Source of the DNA: Rhodobacter sp. NTK016B
Lineage (GTDB): Bacteria; Pseudomonadota; Alphaproteobacteria; Rhodobacterales; Rhodobacteraceae
NCBI RefSeq assembly: GCF_017303295.1
Contig: NZ_JAFKOK010000007.1
Coordinates: forward strand, 1-64,000
DNA: 64,000 bases
Direction: 5' to 3'
Shown here: positions 25,738 through 35,937 of the stretch, one piece after another
Layout: each line of letters begins with the position of its first letter
How positions within the stretch are numbered: the first letter of the stretch is position 1
Translations under genes and position numbers: made by a program
Notes under the pieces: model-generated
Told to the model about the DNA's origin: nothing
Databases searched by the model: none
The model's input: the letters and a program-made list of their open reading frames with translations, nothing else

Positions 25738-27318
25738 ATGACTTCTCTGCGCGATGCTGCGATGACTTCCAAGGCCTGGCCCTTCGAAGAGGCCCGCCGC
25801 CTGCTGAAACGCTACGAGAAGAAGGCGCCTGAAAAGGGCCATGTGCTGTTCGAGACGGGCTATGGCCCCTCGGGCCTGCCGCATATCGGCACGTTCGGCG
25901 AGGTTGCGCGCACGACGATGATCCGCCGTGCCTTCGAGGTGATCTCGGACATCCCCACCCGGCTGATCTGTTTCTCGGACGATATGGACGGGATGCGCAA
26001 AGTGCCGGAAAACGTGCCTCAGCAGGATCTGCTGAAGGCCAATATCCAGAAACCCCTGACCGCGGTCCCTGATCCGTTCGGCGAGTATGAGAGCTTCGGG
26101 CACCACAACAACGCCATGCTGCGGCGGTTCCTCGATACGTTCGGGTTCGAATACGAATTCTACTCGGCCACCGATTTCTACAAGACCGGCCAGTTCGACG
26201 CGGTTCTGCTGCGCGCCTGCGAGCGCTATGACGACATCATGGCCGTCATGCTGAAATCGCTGCGCGAAGAGCGTCAGCAGACCTATTCCTGCTTCCTGCC
26301 GATCCACCCCGAAACCGGACGGGTTCTCTACGTGCCGATGAAAGAGGTGAACGCCAAGGACGGCACCATCACCTTCGACGATGAGGACGGGCGCGAATGG
26401 ACGCTGCCGGTCACGGGCGGTCAGGTGAAGCTGCAATGGAAGCCCGATTTCGGCGCGCGCTGGGCCGCGCTGGATGTCGATTTCGAGATGTACGGCAAGG
26501 ATCATAGCACCAACACGCCGATCTACGACAAGATCTGCGAGATCCTCGGCGGCAAGAAGCCCGAGCATTTCACCTATGAGCTGTTCCTCGACGAGAATGG
26601 CGAGAAGATCTCGAAATCCAAGGGCAACGGCCTGACGATCGACGAATGGCTGACTTATGCCTCGTCGGAAAGCCTGTCGTATTTCATGTTCCAGAAACCC
26701 AAGACCGCCAAGCGGTTGTGGTGGGATGTGATCCCCAAGGCGATGGACGAATATCACCAGCAGCTGCGCGCCTATCCCGGCCAGAGCGTCGAGCAGCAGC
26801 TGGCCAACCCGGTCTGGCATATCCATGGCGGCGACGTGCCTGAATCGGACATGGTGGTGCCGTTCTCGATGCTGCTCAACCTTGCCTCGGTCGCCGGGGC
26901 TCAGGATGCGGCGGGCCTGTGGGGCTTCATCAAGCGCTATGCGCCCGAAGCCACGCCGCAGACGCATCCGCAGCTCGATCAGGCGGCCGGCTACGCGGTG
27001 CGGTATTTCAACGATTTCGTGGCGCCCAAGCGGGTGTTCCGCCTGCCCACCGACTCAGAGCGCGCGGCGATGGAAGATCTGGCGGCGCGGCTGCGGGTCT
27101 GGGATGGCGGTCTCGATGCCGAGGCGCTGCAATCCGAGGTCTTCGCCGTCGGCAAGGCGCATGGGTTCGAGAACCTGCGCCAATGGTTCCAAGCGCTCTA
27201 CGAGGTGCTGCTGGGCCAGAGCCAGGGTCCGCGCTTTGGCGGGTTCATCGCGCTTTATGGCGTGTCCGAGACGGTAGCGCTGATCGACAAGGCTTTGTCG
27301 GGCGAGCTGGTGGCCTGA
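25738..27318 (+). CDS. lysS: Lysine--tRNA ligase, class I
   Basis: A 526-residue class I lysyl-tRNA synthetase, the archaeal-type enzyme used by many alphaproteobacteria in place of the class II form. The HIGH motif appears as HIGT (residues 49-52, within [10 protein letters not shown]) and KMSKS as KISKSKG near residue 291; [18 protein letters not shown] and [16 protein letters not shown] fit the family. The start at 25738 (MTSLRDAA) is chosen over an in-frame start 42 bases upstream. A strong terminator follows. Confidence 0.95.
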   Translation: MTSLRDAAMTSKAWPFEEARRLLKRYEKKAPEKGHVLFETGYGPSGLPHIGTFGEVARTTMIRRAFEVISDIPTRLICFSDDMDGMRKVPENVPQQDLLKANIQKPLTAVPDPFGEYESFGHHNNAMLRRFLDTFGFEYEFYSATDFYKTGQFDAVLLRACERYDDIMAVMLKSLREERQQTYSCFLPIHPETGRVLYVPMKEVNAKDGTITFDDEDGREWTLPVTGGQVKLQWKPDFGARWAALDVDFEMYGKDHSTNTPIYDKICEILGGKKPEHFTYELFLDENGEKISKSKGNGLTIDEWLTYASSESLSYFMFQKPKTAKRLWWDVIPKAMDEYHQQLRAYPGQSVEQQLANPVWHIHGGDVPESDMVVPFSMLLNLASVAGAQDAAGLWGFIKRYAPEATPQTHPQLDQAAGYAVRYFNDFVAPKRVFRLPTDSERAAMEDLAARLRVWDGGLDAEALQSEVFAVGKAHGFENLRQWFQALYEVLLGQSQGPRFGGFIALYGVSETVALIDKALSGELVA

Positions 27319-27341
27319 GGTCTGACTGTTTTTCACTGCAG

Positions 27342-27376
27342 CGCCCCCGCAGGTTTCTGCGGGGGCGTTTGCGTTT
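27342..27376 (+). terminator. Rho-independent terminator after lysS
   Basis: An 11-bp perfect stem CGCCCCCGCAG / CTGCGGGGGCG with a GTTT loop, followed by TTTGCGTTTT. Confidence 0.92.
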
Positions 27377-27408
27377 TACGCCGGACGCCTGCGTGCTAAG
27401 CCGCGTGC

Positions 27409-28143
27409 ATGACAGATCAGCCCGCCTACGCCCCGCTCAACACCCTGAAACCCGTGGCCGACGATATCTGGATCGTCGACGGCCCGGTGATCCGGTTTTA
27501 TGGCTTGCCGTTCACCACGCGGATGACGGTGATCCGGTTGCCCGATGGCGGGCTGTGGGTGCATTCGCCGGTGGCGATCGAAGCGGGGCTGATGGTCGAG
27601 ATCGACGCGCTGGGGCCCGTGCGCCACCTGATCGCGCCGAACTGGATCCATTACGCCTATGTGTCGGACTGGCAGGCGCGCTATCCCGACGCGGTGACAT
27701 GGGCCGCACCGGGTGTGCGCGAGCGGGCGCAGTCGCGGGGCAGGGCGTTGCGGATCGACCATCTGCTCGACAGCACGGCGCCGGATGACTGGGCCGGGGT
27801 GATCGATCAGGAACTGGTCGCGGGCAGCAGCATCCATCACGAGGTGGCGTTCTTCCACCGCCCCTCGCGCAGTCTGGTGCTGACCGATCTGATCGAGAAT
27901 CTCGAGCGCCGGGCCGTGCCTGCCTGGCTGGTCCCGCTGCTGATGATGGCGGGCAATCTGGACCCCGACGGGAAGACCCCGCGCGATATGCAGAAGACCT
28001 TTCGCAAGGGCCGGGACGCAGCGCGGGCCTCGGTCCGGCGGATTGTCGGCTGGGCGCCCGAGCGGATCGTTCTGGCGCATGGCCGCTGGTACGCGCAGAA
28101 TGGTGAGGCCGAGCTGAGGCGGGCGTTCCGCTGGATCCTATGA
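27409..28143 (+). CDS. DUF4336 protein (metallo-beta-lactamase-like fold)
   Basis: A 244-residue cytosolic protein matching DUF4336: LKPVADDIWIVDGPVIRFYGLPFTTRMTVIRL at the N-terminus, HLIAPNWIHYAYVSDW in place of the usual HxHxDH metal motif, and a late IVLAHGRW. The fold resembles metallo-beta-lactamases, but most zinc ligands are missing, so activity is uncertain. It is convergent with the DUF1194 gene and overlaps its 3' end by six bases. Confidence 0.75.
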   Translation: MTDQPAYAPLNTLKPVADDIWIVDGPVIRFYGLPFTTRMTVIRLPDGGLWVHSPVAIEAGLMVEIDALGPVRHLIAPNWIHYAYVSDWQARYPDAVTWAAPGVRERAQSRGRALRIDHLLDSTAPDDWAGVIDQELVAGSSIHHEVAFFHRPSRSLVLTDLIENLERRAVPAWLVPLLMMAGNLDPDGKTPRDMQKTFRKGRDAARASVRRIVGWAPERIVLAHGRWYAQNGEAELRRAFRWIL

Positions 28144-28875
28144 CGGCGCAGGGCCGGGCAGGCTGAGCGTGCCGATCATCTGTTCCGACAGCTCGCGGAT
28201 CAGTTTGCGGCGGAAGGTTTCGGCGAAATGCCGATGCGTGGGTGCGTATTCCACGAAAGCCCCCGGACCGTGGCGGACATACCGCTCGAACCACATGCGG
28301 ATCGCGCTTTCATGCCCGCCGATGGCCAGCCCGTTGACGGTGATCTCGGAGAAATCCGTGTCGCGATAGACCACTTGCGGATGGGGACCGGCATTTGTCT
28401 GTCCGTCGCCCGACAGGTCCAGCGTTTGCCATGTGCATTCGGGCGCTGTCTCGAAGAGTGAATGCGCATAGGCCAGCGCCGGACCGACCGCAGTCAGGCT
28501 GTCATAGCGCCGCTCGCTCAGAACGATGCGCTGGGCGAGCCTGTCGATATCGGCGGCGCTTTCCAGCAGCGTCCAGTCCGCCAGCAGCCGCTGTTCGCGC
28601 AGCCCGGCCCATTCGAACACCGCCAGCGCCACCGGTTCGGGCGGATCGAGGATCAGGCGCCGGATCGTGGGATCGAACAGGGCGGCGACAATGCCGTCGA
28701 TCTGGATCCGGTAATCCGCCGCGTCGACCGAGCGCGAGACGTCGAAACCCAGCGCCAGCGCGAGCCGACATGCCTGCGCGGGCAGGGGCAGGGTCAAAAG
28801 CGCGGCGATGATCGTGGCGCGGAACACACCCCGCCGCGCGCCGCCGGATCGAGGGATCAGCGAGCCAAGCGTCAT
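28138..28875 (-). CDS. DUF1194 secreted von Willebrand factor A-like protein
   Basis: A 245-residue exported protein. Residues 1-35 include a signal peptide (IIAALLTLPLPAQA), followed directly by LALALGFDVSRSVD, a MIDAS-like DxSxS at D45-S49 as in VWA domains. Further segments LDLSGDGQTNAGP and ITVNGLAIGG are typical of DUF1194. It is probably a periplasmic or extracellular metal-binding adhesion-like protein; the ligand is unknown. The start at 28875 is the best ATG; an upstream TTG at 28896 is possible. Confidence 0.78.
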   Translation of the reverse strand: MTLGSLIPRSGGARRGVFRATIIAALLTLPLPAQACRLALALGFDVSRSVDAADYRIQIDGIVAALFDPTIRRLILDPPEPVALAVFEWAGLREQRLLADWTLLESAADIDRLAQRIVLSERRYDSLTAVGPALAYAHSLFETAPECTWQTLDLSGDGQTNAGPHPQVVYRDTDFSEITVNGLAIGGHESAIRMWFERYVRHGPGAFVEYAPTHRHFAETFRRKLIRELSEQMIGTLSLPGPAPS

Positions 28876-28977
28876 GGCAGAAACTCTGCCACACAAGGGA
28901 CGGGCTGTCGCGAATATTGGTTTTCTGTGATCCGGTCAGGCTGCCGCAGCGTAACCCATGTGACACAGGAGGTTGCC

Positions 28978-29394
28978 ATGATCCGTTCCCGCCGACTTTC
29001 CCTGCTCATGCCGCTTGTGGCGCTTTGCTTGCTCGCCTTGCCCGTCGGCGCGCAGACCCGTACGCCGCCACAAGTGATTGACGCCCAGATCGACGCCTTT
29101 CGCGACGGTGATTTCGTCACCGCCTTCGGCTTCGCCTCGACCGAGTTGCGGGCGATCTTCGGCACGCCCGAGGTCTTCGGGCAGATGGTGCGGCAGGGTT
29201 ATCCGATGGTGCTGGACCCTGCCGAGATCCGCTATCTCGATCAGGGAGAACGGGGCGGCGCATTGGTGCAACGCGTGCTGATCCTCGACCGCGACGGGCG
29301 CTCGTATTTGCTGGAATATCTGATGCGCGGCGCGGGCGAGGGGATGCGCATCGCGGGCGTCAGCATCCTGCCCGAAACCGGCACCGGGGTCTGA
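28978..29394 (+). CDS. DUF4864 exported protein
   Basis: A 138-residue protein with a clear Sec signal peptide (SLLMPLVALCLLALPVGAQ, cut near residue 24) and a compact alpha/beta domain beginning VIDAQIDAFRDGDFVTAFGFAS, the NTF2-like pattern of DUF4864. The start has an ideal AGGAGG five bases before the ATG. It is convergent with the CHAD gene, with only three bases between the stops. Function unknown. Confidence 0.82.
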   Translation: MIRSRRLSLLMPLVALCLLALPVGAQTRTPPQVIDAQIDAFRDGDFVTAFGFASTELRAIFGTPEVFGQMVRQGYPMVLDPAEIRYLDQGERGGALVQRVLILDRDGRSYLLEYLMRGAGEGMRIAGVSILPETGTGV

Positions 29395-29397
29395 CCG

Positions 29398-30258
29398 TCA
29401 GTATCGCCACAGCGTCCACCATTCGCCCCAGCGCGCGGCAAGTGCCTCGCCCGGCTCGGCCAGAAGCCGCCGGGCCAAGGGCGCGGCGCGATCCGTCAAC
29501 GCGCGCGCCTGCTGTGTCGCCAGTGTGACGACCGGCGCGGCTTTCGGGTGGTCGGCCAGCCGTTCAGCCAACAACATCCGGTCGCGCGCATCGCCGAACA
29601 GCTCGCCCAGATCATCGGCGACCGCGCGATGCGGCGCGATCAGCCGTGGCCAGACGGGTTCCAGCAACGTGGCATGATACCAGTGGGTTTTCAGCCGCTT
29701 GCGGGCGGTGTGGAAGGCGTCCTCCCGTCCCGTTTCAAGCCATGCGTCCAGCGCCGCGCGCGCCTCATCGACACCGCGGGCAAGACCCGGCGCAACCAGG
29801 CCAAACCGGCGCGCGTCGAAGCGCCAGCCGGGCAGACGGGCGCGTATCTCTGCGATCAGCGCGCGGTGCCGGGCGAGGGCATCGTCGGGTGAAGGGCCCT
29901 CGGGCGTCAGTTGCCGCGCAAGGGCGTCGCGCAGCGCCTCGGCATGCGCGCGGGGCAGTGTGGCCTCGGCCGCGAGACGGTCGAAAAGCGCCAGCATCAC
30001 GTCGCGGTCGCGCAGCGCCGAGACACTCTGCCCGGCCTTGCGCAGCGCGCGGTTCTCGCGCTTGTAGCCGCCGAAGCGGGGCCGGATCAGCCGCAGCAGC
30101 GCGCGGGTCTTCTTCGCATTTTTGCGCAGCTCGTGCAGACCCGCCGCGTCCACGTTCCCGGCATCGATCAGAGCCAGCGAGGCGTCGAGCCGCTTGCGCG
30201 CGATACGTTTGACGCCGCGCGCCGCATCGCGGTCGCTGCGTTTGAACCTGTAGGCCAT
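29398..30258 (-). CDS. CHAD-domain protein
   Basis: A 286-residue helical protein of the CHAD family (conserved histidine alpha-helical domain), which binds polyphosphate. The basic, histidine-bearing helices are visible: GLHELRKNAKKTRALLRLIRP near residue 40 and FHTARKRLKTHWYHATLLEP near residue 180, plus ALRDRDVMLALFD. The CYTH triphosphatase domain that often accompanies it is absent. Its stop is three bases from that of the DUF4864 gene. Confidence 0.88.
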   Translation of the reverse strand: MAYRFKRSDRDAARGVKRIARKRLDASLALIDAGNVDAAGLHELRKNAKKTRALLRLIRPRFGGYKRENRALRKAGQSVSALRDRDVMLALFDRLAAEATLPRAHAEALRDALARQLTPEGPSPDDALARHRALIAEIRARLPGWRFDARRFGLVAPGLARGVDEARAALDAWLETGREDAFHTARKRLKTHWYHATLLEPVWPRLIAPHRAVADDLGELFGDARDRMLLAERLADHPKAAPVVTLATQQARALTDRAAPLARRLLAEPGEALAARWGEWWTLWRY

Positions 30259-30422
30259 ACTTTCCTCTTTTGTGTCCGGCCGTCGCCTTCAATCTAGGCG
30301 GCTCGGCGTGGCGTGCAACGCGCGGTGGCCTCAAACCGGTTTAAGCGCGCCCTGATACCCCCCTGTCCCGGACAGGCCGTTTGCGCGGTCTGGCGTCGAG
30401 CATTTCTAGACAGGGGTCTGAC

Positions 30423-32714
30423 ATGAACAAGGCAGTGACCGAGGGGCTGATCCTGATGCCGCCTCCCTTCGCGGACGGACTGGGCGTGTGGTCGAGCGGC
30501 GACGGCACGCCCGGCTCGCCCACCTATGACGGTGCGGCGAACGCGGCCTTCGTGCCCTCGGACCCGGATTTCGAGGGCTGTCTGGAGCTGCTGAAGACCG
30601 ACAGCACGCAAAAGCTGCGCTGGATGGGGCAGATGCCGGTGCTGAACGGGCTCTATCTACGCGTCACCGCGCGGGTGAAGGCGATGTCGGGGGCGCTGCC
30701 GAATGTGCGGATCGCGGGATTTGCGGCGAATGCCAATAACACGGCATATGGCGGCGTGGTGCTGAACGGGCCGGCCACCACGCTGACCACCTATGGCGAG
30801 ATCGCCGAGGTCAGCGCGATCATCGCCACCGCCGCGCGCACCGGTGTCGACATGAACTGGCACGGCGTGCATCACGGCTTCGTCGGGCTGGATCTGACCG
30901 GGCCGAATGGCGGGATCGTGCGGGTCGACGACATCATCATCGAGGACGTCACCAGCTTCTGGCTACGCGAGATGATGGACTGGGTCGATGTGCGCGATTA
31001 CGGCGCGGTAGGGAACGGCTCGACCGACGATTCCGCCGCTTTCGTCGCGGCGCGCAACGAAGCCGTTAATACCGGGCGCACGCTGCTGGTGTCCGAGGGG
31101 AACTTCTATATCGGCGACACGCTGACGCTGGAATGCCCGGTGCGGTTTCAGGGCACGCTGTCGATGCCCGCGGCGGCGCGGCTGCAGATGACGAAGAATT
31201 TTGACTTCCCCAGCTATGCCGCCGCTTTCGGCAGCGAGGGGCTGGGTCTGCGCAAGGGCTTGCAGGCGCTGTTCTGGTATACCGACCACGACACGTTTGA
31301 TCTGAAGGGACGGCGGATCATCCTAGATGCGCCCATCGATCTGGCCGAGACCACGGGGCTGAATTACTACGCGATCCGCCGCGTGGTGCGCAACGGCCTG
31401 ATCGAAGCCAACGACCTGTCGACATGGGACACGGTGACGGTCAATTCCCAGGCCACCTATTCGCCGGGACAGCCGACCACGCTGACCAATGTGGGCAACG
31501 TGGCCAACGTGCCGGTGGGCGCGCGGGTCTCGGGTTCGGGCGTCGGGCGCGAGGTCTATGTGCGCGCGCGCAATATCAGCGCGGGCACGCTGACGCTTAG
31601 CCAGCCGCTTTATGGCGCGGCGGGTACGCAATGGTACTCGTTCGAGCGGTTCCAGTACATTCTGGACATGTCGGGATTTGGCACGCTCGAACGCTTCGAA
31701 CTGGCCGATATCGAGTTCCAGTGCAAGAACATCTGCTCGGCGCTGAACCTGTCGACGCAGGGGCCGATCTTCAGCCTGCGCAACTGCACCTTCAACCGCC
31801 CCAAGGACAAGGCGATCACCTCGATCGGGCGCGGCTGTCAGGGGATGCTGGTCGACAATTGCATCTTCCTGTCGTCGGAAGCCGCCGTGCGGTCGCAGGA
31901 CCGGAACTCGGTCGCGATCAACGTCAATGCCAACGACGTCAAACTGCGCGCCAATCTGGTGCAGCGCTTCGGGCGTTTCGCGGTGATGGCGGGCACTTAT
32001 CACCTGATCGAGAACAACCACTTCTATCACGGCGACAACGAGCAGAACGCGATCCGACAGGCCGGGATCGTTCTGACCTATCCCAATACCGTCACCTCGA
32101 TCACGGGCAATTACGTCGATAACAGCTTCATCGAGCACACCAACGAATACGACCCGACGCCGAATTTCGGCAACGAGTACAGTTTCGGCGGGTTGTCGAT
32201 CACCAACAACATCTTCCTCGTGTCGAACGTGATCTCTAGCTTCCGTTTCATCGTCATGAAGCCCTATGGCAGCGGCCATTTCGTCTCGGGGCAGGTGGTG
32301 ACGGGCAACGTCTTCCGCACGGTCAACGCGACGCCGACACGCGCGGACGGGGTGAACACGACCCATGCCGATTTGAATTACGGGCTCTCTCGCAACGTGA
32401 TCTGGCAGCACAACACCTATAACGGCATCCCGGTCCAGACCGAGAGCCCGATGACGATCCGCCACGATCAGAACTCGGCCGCGACCAACTGGACGATCTA
32501 TACCGGCGGCAAGCTGCCCTATGGCGGTTATGCCCGCACGGTCAGCGCCCTTGTGATGGAGGGGCAGGCCAGAGGTCCGGCCAATGAGGTGCGCACCGGT
32601 ATGCCCTATGTGAACGTCCAGCAGGGCGCCAACCGCAACGAGGTCCGGCTGATATGGCCCAGCACCACGCGCGGGCGGGCGGTGATCACCATTCGTGGCG
32701 ATAACCCGCTCTGA
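30423..32714 (+). CDS. Right-handed parallel beta-helix protein (pectate-lyase-3 / tailspike-like)
   Basis: A 763-residue protein. Residues 1-180 form a beta-sandwich-like carbohydrate-binding or cap region. VDVRDYGAVGNGSTDDSAAFVAA near 190 is the entry signature of the Pectate_lyase_3/glycosyl hydrolase 28-related family, and the following 450 residues are an Asn-rich parallel beta-helix (TGNYVDNSFIEHT, LSITNNIFLVSN, VTGNVFRTVN). A short C-terminal cap ends GRAVITIRGDN. No signal peptide. AGGGG precedes the start at 30423. It could be a surface or secreted polysaccharide-acting enzyme or a stray tailspike; no phage genes are near. A terminator follows. Confidence 0.75.
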   Translation: MNKAVTEGLILMPPPFADGLGVWSSGDGTPGSPTYDGAANAAFVPSDPDFEGCLELLKTDSTQKLRWMGQMPVLNGLYLRVTARVKAMSGALPNVRIAGFAANANNTAYGGVVLNGPATTLTTYGEIAEVSAIIATAARTGVDMNWHGVHHGFVGLDLTGPNGGIVRVDDIIIEDVTSFWLREMMDWVDVRDYGAVGNGSTDDSAAFVAARNEAVNTGRTLLVSEGNFYIGDTLTLECPVRFQGTLSMPAAARLQMTKNFDFPSYAAAFGSEGLGLRKGLQALFWYTDHDTFDLKGRRIILDAPIDLAETTGLNYYAIRRVVRNGLIEANDLSTWDTVTVNSQATYSPGQPTTLTNVGNVANVPVGARVSGSGVGREVYVRARNISAGTLTLSQPLYGAAGTQWYSFERFQYILDMSGFGTLERFELADIEFQCKNICSALNLSTQGPIFSLRNCTFNRPKDKAITSIGRGCQGMLVDNCIFLSSEAAVRSQDRNSVAINVNANDVKLRANLVQRFGRFAVMAGTYHLIENNHFYHGDNEQNAIRQAGIVLTYPNTVTSITGNYVDNSFIEHTNEYDPTPNFGNEYSFGGLSITNNIFLVSNVISSFRFIVMKPYGSGHFVSGQVVTGNVFRTVNATPTRADGVNTTHADLNYGLSRNVIWQHNTYNGIPVQTESPMTIRHDQNSAATNWTIYTGGKLPYGGYARTVSALVMEGQARGPANEVRTGMPYVNVQQGANRNEVRLIWPSTTRGRAVITIRGDNPL

Positions 32715-32736
32715 GCAACCCGTGCAGCGCGAAGAC

Positions 32737-32772
32737 CAAGGCCGGCACCCGAGGGGTGTCGGCCTTGTTTTG
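32737..32772 (+). terminator. Rho-independent terminator after the beta-helix gene
   Basis: A 14-bp stem CAAGGCCGGCACCC / GGGTGTCGGCCTTG (one G-T wobble) with a 3-base loop, followed by TTTTG. It starts 23 bases after the stop codon. Confidence 0.9.
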
Positions 32773-33181
32773 TTGGCGATAACGGCTGAGTCGGCAATGG
32801 CGCGAATCACGGGGCGCGCGGCTGACGTAACCTGTGGTTGTGTCGCGCGGGGACGGCATCGCGGTGAACGCTGCGTCAACCGGTCACGCACGCGTTGATC
32901 CGGGCACGCTTCACGGCTTTGTCAACGAGCGGCCTTGCTTTGACTTTTCCGCGATGCCCACGGTGCTGAAAAACATGGCGGAATTGCGGCCTGGTTTTTC
33001 GAAATTTACAAATTGCCACGTTCCGGGTTAACAAATTTACAAAAAATCCGTTGTTAAAAAAAGAGTTACCAAAAAATTGACCGATACGCTAAGATCCCGG
33101 CAGGAGTGAGGACGGCTGTTTCCGCGACGCATACCGCAGGGTCGGGTGCATCGGGGCGGCCCCAAGGCAGGAGGATCGCAG
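32773..33181 (+). promoter_or_regulatory. Leader/promoter region of acs with AT-rich direct repeats
   Basis: No gene is supported in these 409 bases. The last 180 bases before acs are strikingly AT-rich for this genome (about 32995-33085). AAATTTACAAA occurs twice, at 33002-33012 and 33033-33043, starts 31 bases apart, close to three helical turns, as expected for a regulator binding one face of the DNA. Short inverted motifs GTTAAC and TTGTTAA lie between and after them. This is the likely control region for acs and perhaps for the downstream acetate genes. Confidence 0.5.
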
Positions 33182-35143
33182 ATGTCGGATCTGGCACAGG
33201 CGGGCGTGTACCCCGCGTCGGCGGATTTCACCCGGAAGGCGCATATTGACGCCGAGAAATACGAGGCGATGTATGCCGAGTCGGTCAGCAACCCCGAGGC
33301 CTTCTGGGCCGAGCACGGCAAGCGGATCGACTGGATCAAGCCCTATACCAAGGTGAAGAACACCACCTTCGATTTCGGCAAGGTCGATATCAAGTGGTTC
33401 GAGGACGGCGTGCTGAACGTTGCCTATAACTGCGTCGACCGCCATCTGGCGACGCGCGGCGATCAGACCGCGATTATCTTTGAACCCGACGATCCCAAGG
33501 ATCCGGCGCAGCATATCACCTACAAAGAGCTGTCGGAAAACGTGAACCGGATGGCCAACGTTCTGCTGTCGCAGGGCGTGATGCGCGGCGACCGGGTGGT
33601 GATCTATCTGCCGATGATCCCGGAAGCTGCCTATGCGATGCTGGCCTGCGCTCGGATCGGCGCGATCCATTCGATCGTTTTCGCGGGCTTCTCGCCCGAC
33701 GCGTTGGCCAACCGGATCAACGATTGCGGCGCCAAGCTGGTGATCACCGCCGATACCGCCCCGCGTGGCGGGCGCCGCACGGCGCTGAAATCGAATACCG
33801 ACGCGGCGCTGCTGCACTGCTCGGACAAGGTGCGCTGCCTTGTCGTCAAACATACTGGCGATCAGACGAGCTGGATCGACGGCCGCGACGTGGACGTCAA
33901 ATACCTGATGAAACACGCGTCGCCCGATTGTCCGCCGCGTCCGATGAATGCCGAGGATCCGCTGTTCATCCTGTACACCTCGGGCTCGACCGGCAAGCCG
34001 AAGGGCGTTGTGCATTCCTCGGGCGGGTATCTGGTCTATGCGGCGATGACGCATGAACTGACCTTCGATTACCACGAAGGCGACGTTTTCTGGTGCACCG
34101 CCGATGTGGGCTGGGTCACCGGCCACAGCTACATCATCTACGGGCCGCTGGCGAACGGGGCTACGACGCTGATGTTCGAAGGCGTGCCGACCTACCCGGA
34201 TGCGGGCCGGTTCTGGGCCGTGTGTGAAAAGCACAAGGTCAACCAGTTCTACACCGCACCGACCGCGATCCGCGCGCTGATGGGGCAGGGGACGGAATGG
34301 GTCGAGAAATACGATCTGTCGTCGCTGAAACTGCTCGGCTCGGTCGGCGAGCCGATCAACCCCGAAGCGTGGAACTGGTACAACACCCATGTCGGCAAGG
34401 GGAATTGCCCGATCGTCGACACGTTCTGGCAGACCGAAACCGGCGGCCACATGCTGACGCCGCTTCCGGGCGCCATTCCGGCCAAACCCGGCTCGGCCAC
34501 CAAGCCCTTCTTCGGTGTGAAGCCCGTGGTTCTGGATCCGACCAGCGCCGAGGAACAGAAGGACACCAAGGCCGAGGGCGTGCTGTGCATCGCCGATAGC
34601 TGGCCGGGCCAGATGCGCACCGTCTGGGGCGATCACGAGCGGTTCCAGGACACCTATTTCAGCCAGTACAAGGGTTATTACTTCACCGGCGACGGCTGCC
34701 AGCGCGACGAGGACGGTTATTACTGGATCACCGGGCGCGTCGACGACGTGATCAACGTCTCGGGCCACCGGATGGGCACGGCGGAAGTCGAAAGCGCGCT
34801 GGTCGCGCATGCCAAGGTCGCCGAGGCCGCGGTGGTGGGCTATCCGCACCCGGTCAAGGGGCAGGGCATCTACGCCTATGTCACGCTGATGAACGATATC
34901 GAGCCGTCGGAAGAGCTGCGCAAAGAGCTGGTGAAATGGGTCCGCACCGAGATCGGGCCGATCGCGTCGCCCGACCTGATCCAATGGGCGCCGGGTCTGC
35001 CGAAAACCCGCTCGGGCAAGATCATGCGCCGCATCCTGCGTAAGATCGCCGAGGACGATTTCGGCGCGCTGGGTGACACCTCGACGCTGGCCGATCCGTC
35101 GGTGGTCGAGGACCTGATCGACAACCGCATGAACAAGAGCTGA
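33182..35143 (+). CDS. acs: Acetyl-CoA synthetase
   Basis: A 653-residue AMP-forming ligase that makes acetyl-CoA from acetate, ATP and CoA. The adenylate-forming motif [19 protein letters not shown], the acetate pocket [24 protein letters not shown] and [21 protein letters not shown] are intact, and [13 protein letters not shown] near residue 605 holds the catalytic lysine that is controlled by acetylation in the family. The start at 33182 lies just after an AGGAGG-like site. adk follows after 14 bases. The neighbouring symporter and signalling genes, and the PHB locus beyond, place it in acetate assimilation. Confidence 0.97.
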   Translation: MSDLAQAGVYPASADFTRKAHIDAEKYEAMYAESVSNPEAFWAEHGKRIDWIKPYTKVKNTTFDFGKVDIKWFEDGVLNVAYNCVDRHLATRGDQTAIIFEPDDPKDPAQHITYKELSENVNRMANVLLSQGVMRGDRVVIYLPMIPEAAYAMLACARIGAIHSIVFAGFSPDALANRINDCGAKLVITADTAPRGGRRTALKSNTDAALLHCSDKVRCLVVKHTGDQTSWIDGRDVDVKYLMKHASPDCPPRPMNAEDPLFILYTSGSTGKPKGVVHSSGGYLVYAAMTHELTFDYHEGDVFWCTADVGWVTGHSYIIYGPLANGATTLMFEGVPTYPDAGRFWAVCEKHKVNQFYTAPTAIRALMGQGTEWVEKYDLSSLKLLGSVGEPINPEAWNWYNTHVGKGNCPIVDTFWQTETGGHMLTPLPGAIPAKPGSATKPFFGVKPVVLDPTSAEEQKDTKAEGVLCIADSWPGQMRTVWGDHERFQDTYFSQYKGYYFTGDGCQRDEDGYYWITGRVDDVINVSGHRMGTAEVESALVAHAKVAEAAVVGYPHPVKGQGIYAYVTLMNDIEPSEELRKELVKWVRTEIGPIASPDLIQWAPGLPKTRSGKIMRRILRKIAEDDFGALGDTSTLADPSVVEDLIDNRMNKS

Positions 35144-35157
35144 CGGGGGCCGGGCGC

Positions 35158-35838
35158 ATGAACGAGACGATGACCAAGACCGCCGTGCTGATCCTGCTGG
35201 GGCCTCCGGGCGCGGGCAAGGGCACGCAGGCCCGGATGCTGGAAGAGCGCTTCGGCCTCGTTCAGCTGTCGACGGGCGATCTGCTGCGCGCGGCGGTCGC
35301 CGCGGGCACCGAAGCGGGGCTGGCTGCCAAGTCGGTGATGGAGGCCGGCGGGCTTGTCTCGGACGAGATCGTGCTGGCGATCCTGAAGGACCGCATGGCC
35401 GAGCCCGACACCGCGCGGGGCGTGATCCTTGACGGTTTTCCCCGCACGCCGGGGCAGGCCGAGGCGCTGGACGCGCTGCTGGCCGAACAGGGCCTGAGCA
35501 TCTCTGCCGCGATTTCGATGGAGGTCGATGACGCGGCGATGGTGACGCGGGTTTCGGGCCGCTACACCTGCGCCGCCTGCGGCGAGGGGTATCACGACAG
35601 CTTCAAGCAGCCGGCCAAGGCCGGGACCTGCGACAAATGCGGCAGCGGCGATTTCAAGCGCCGGGCCGATGACAATGCCGAGACGGTGGGGGCGCGTCTG
35701 ACCGCCTATCACGCGTCCACGGCACCGCTGATCGCCTATTACGAGCAGCGCGGGGTTCTGCAACGCGTCGACGGCATGGGCGCCATCGACACGATCGCCG
35801 CCGATCTCGGCGCCATCGTGAAAGACGTCACGGACTGA
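35158..35838 (+). CDS. adk: Adenylate kinase (long, zinc-LID form)
   Basis: A 226-residue enzyme for AMP + ATP = 2 ADP. P-loop GPPGAGKGT at residues 15-23, AMP-site LSTGDLLR and DGFPRTPGQAEAL, and a long LID with four cysteines (CAACGEGYH ... CDKCGSGDF) that bind zinc. Placed 14 bases after acs, it is well suited to recycle the AMP made by acetyl-CoA synthetase. Alphaproteobacteria usually have another adk in the ribosomal-protein operon, so this may be a second copy; that cannot be checked here. Confidence 0.94.
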   Translation: MNETMTKTAVLILLGPPGAGKGTQARMLEERFGLVQLSTGDLLRAAVAAGTEAGLAAKSVMEAGGLVSDEIVLAILKDRMAEPDTARGVILDGFPRTPGQAEALDALLAEQGLSISAAISMEVDDAAMVTRVSGRYTCAACGEGYHDSFKQPAKAGTCDKCGSGDFKRRADDNAETVGARLTAYHASTAPLIAYYEQRGVLQRVDGMGAIDTIAADLGAIVKDVTD

Positions 35839-35937
35839 CCGCCGCCTTCCCCGCTCGCAAGCCGGGGACCGGAGGGACATTGACAGGCGGGCATCCCATG
35901 GCGGGGTGCCGGCAGGAGGAAAAACCGGGAGGACATC

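Noticed and set aside
28462-29394. Long 310-codon version of the DUF4864 gene
   Set aside because: The first 172 codons are the antisense of the DUF1194 gene; the ideal AGGAGG and signal peptide fix the start at 28978.
30423-32714. Prophage remnant suggested by the tailspike-like protein
   Set aside because: No integrase, structural, lysis or replication genes and no attachment-site repeats lie near; neighbours are ordinary chromosomal genes.
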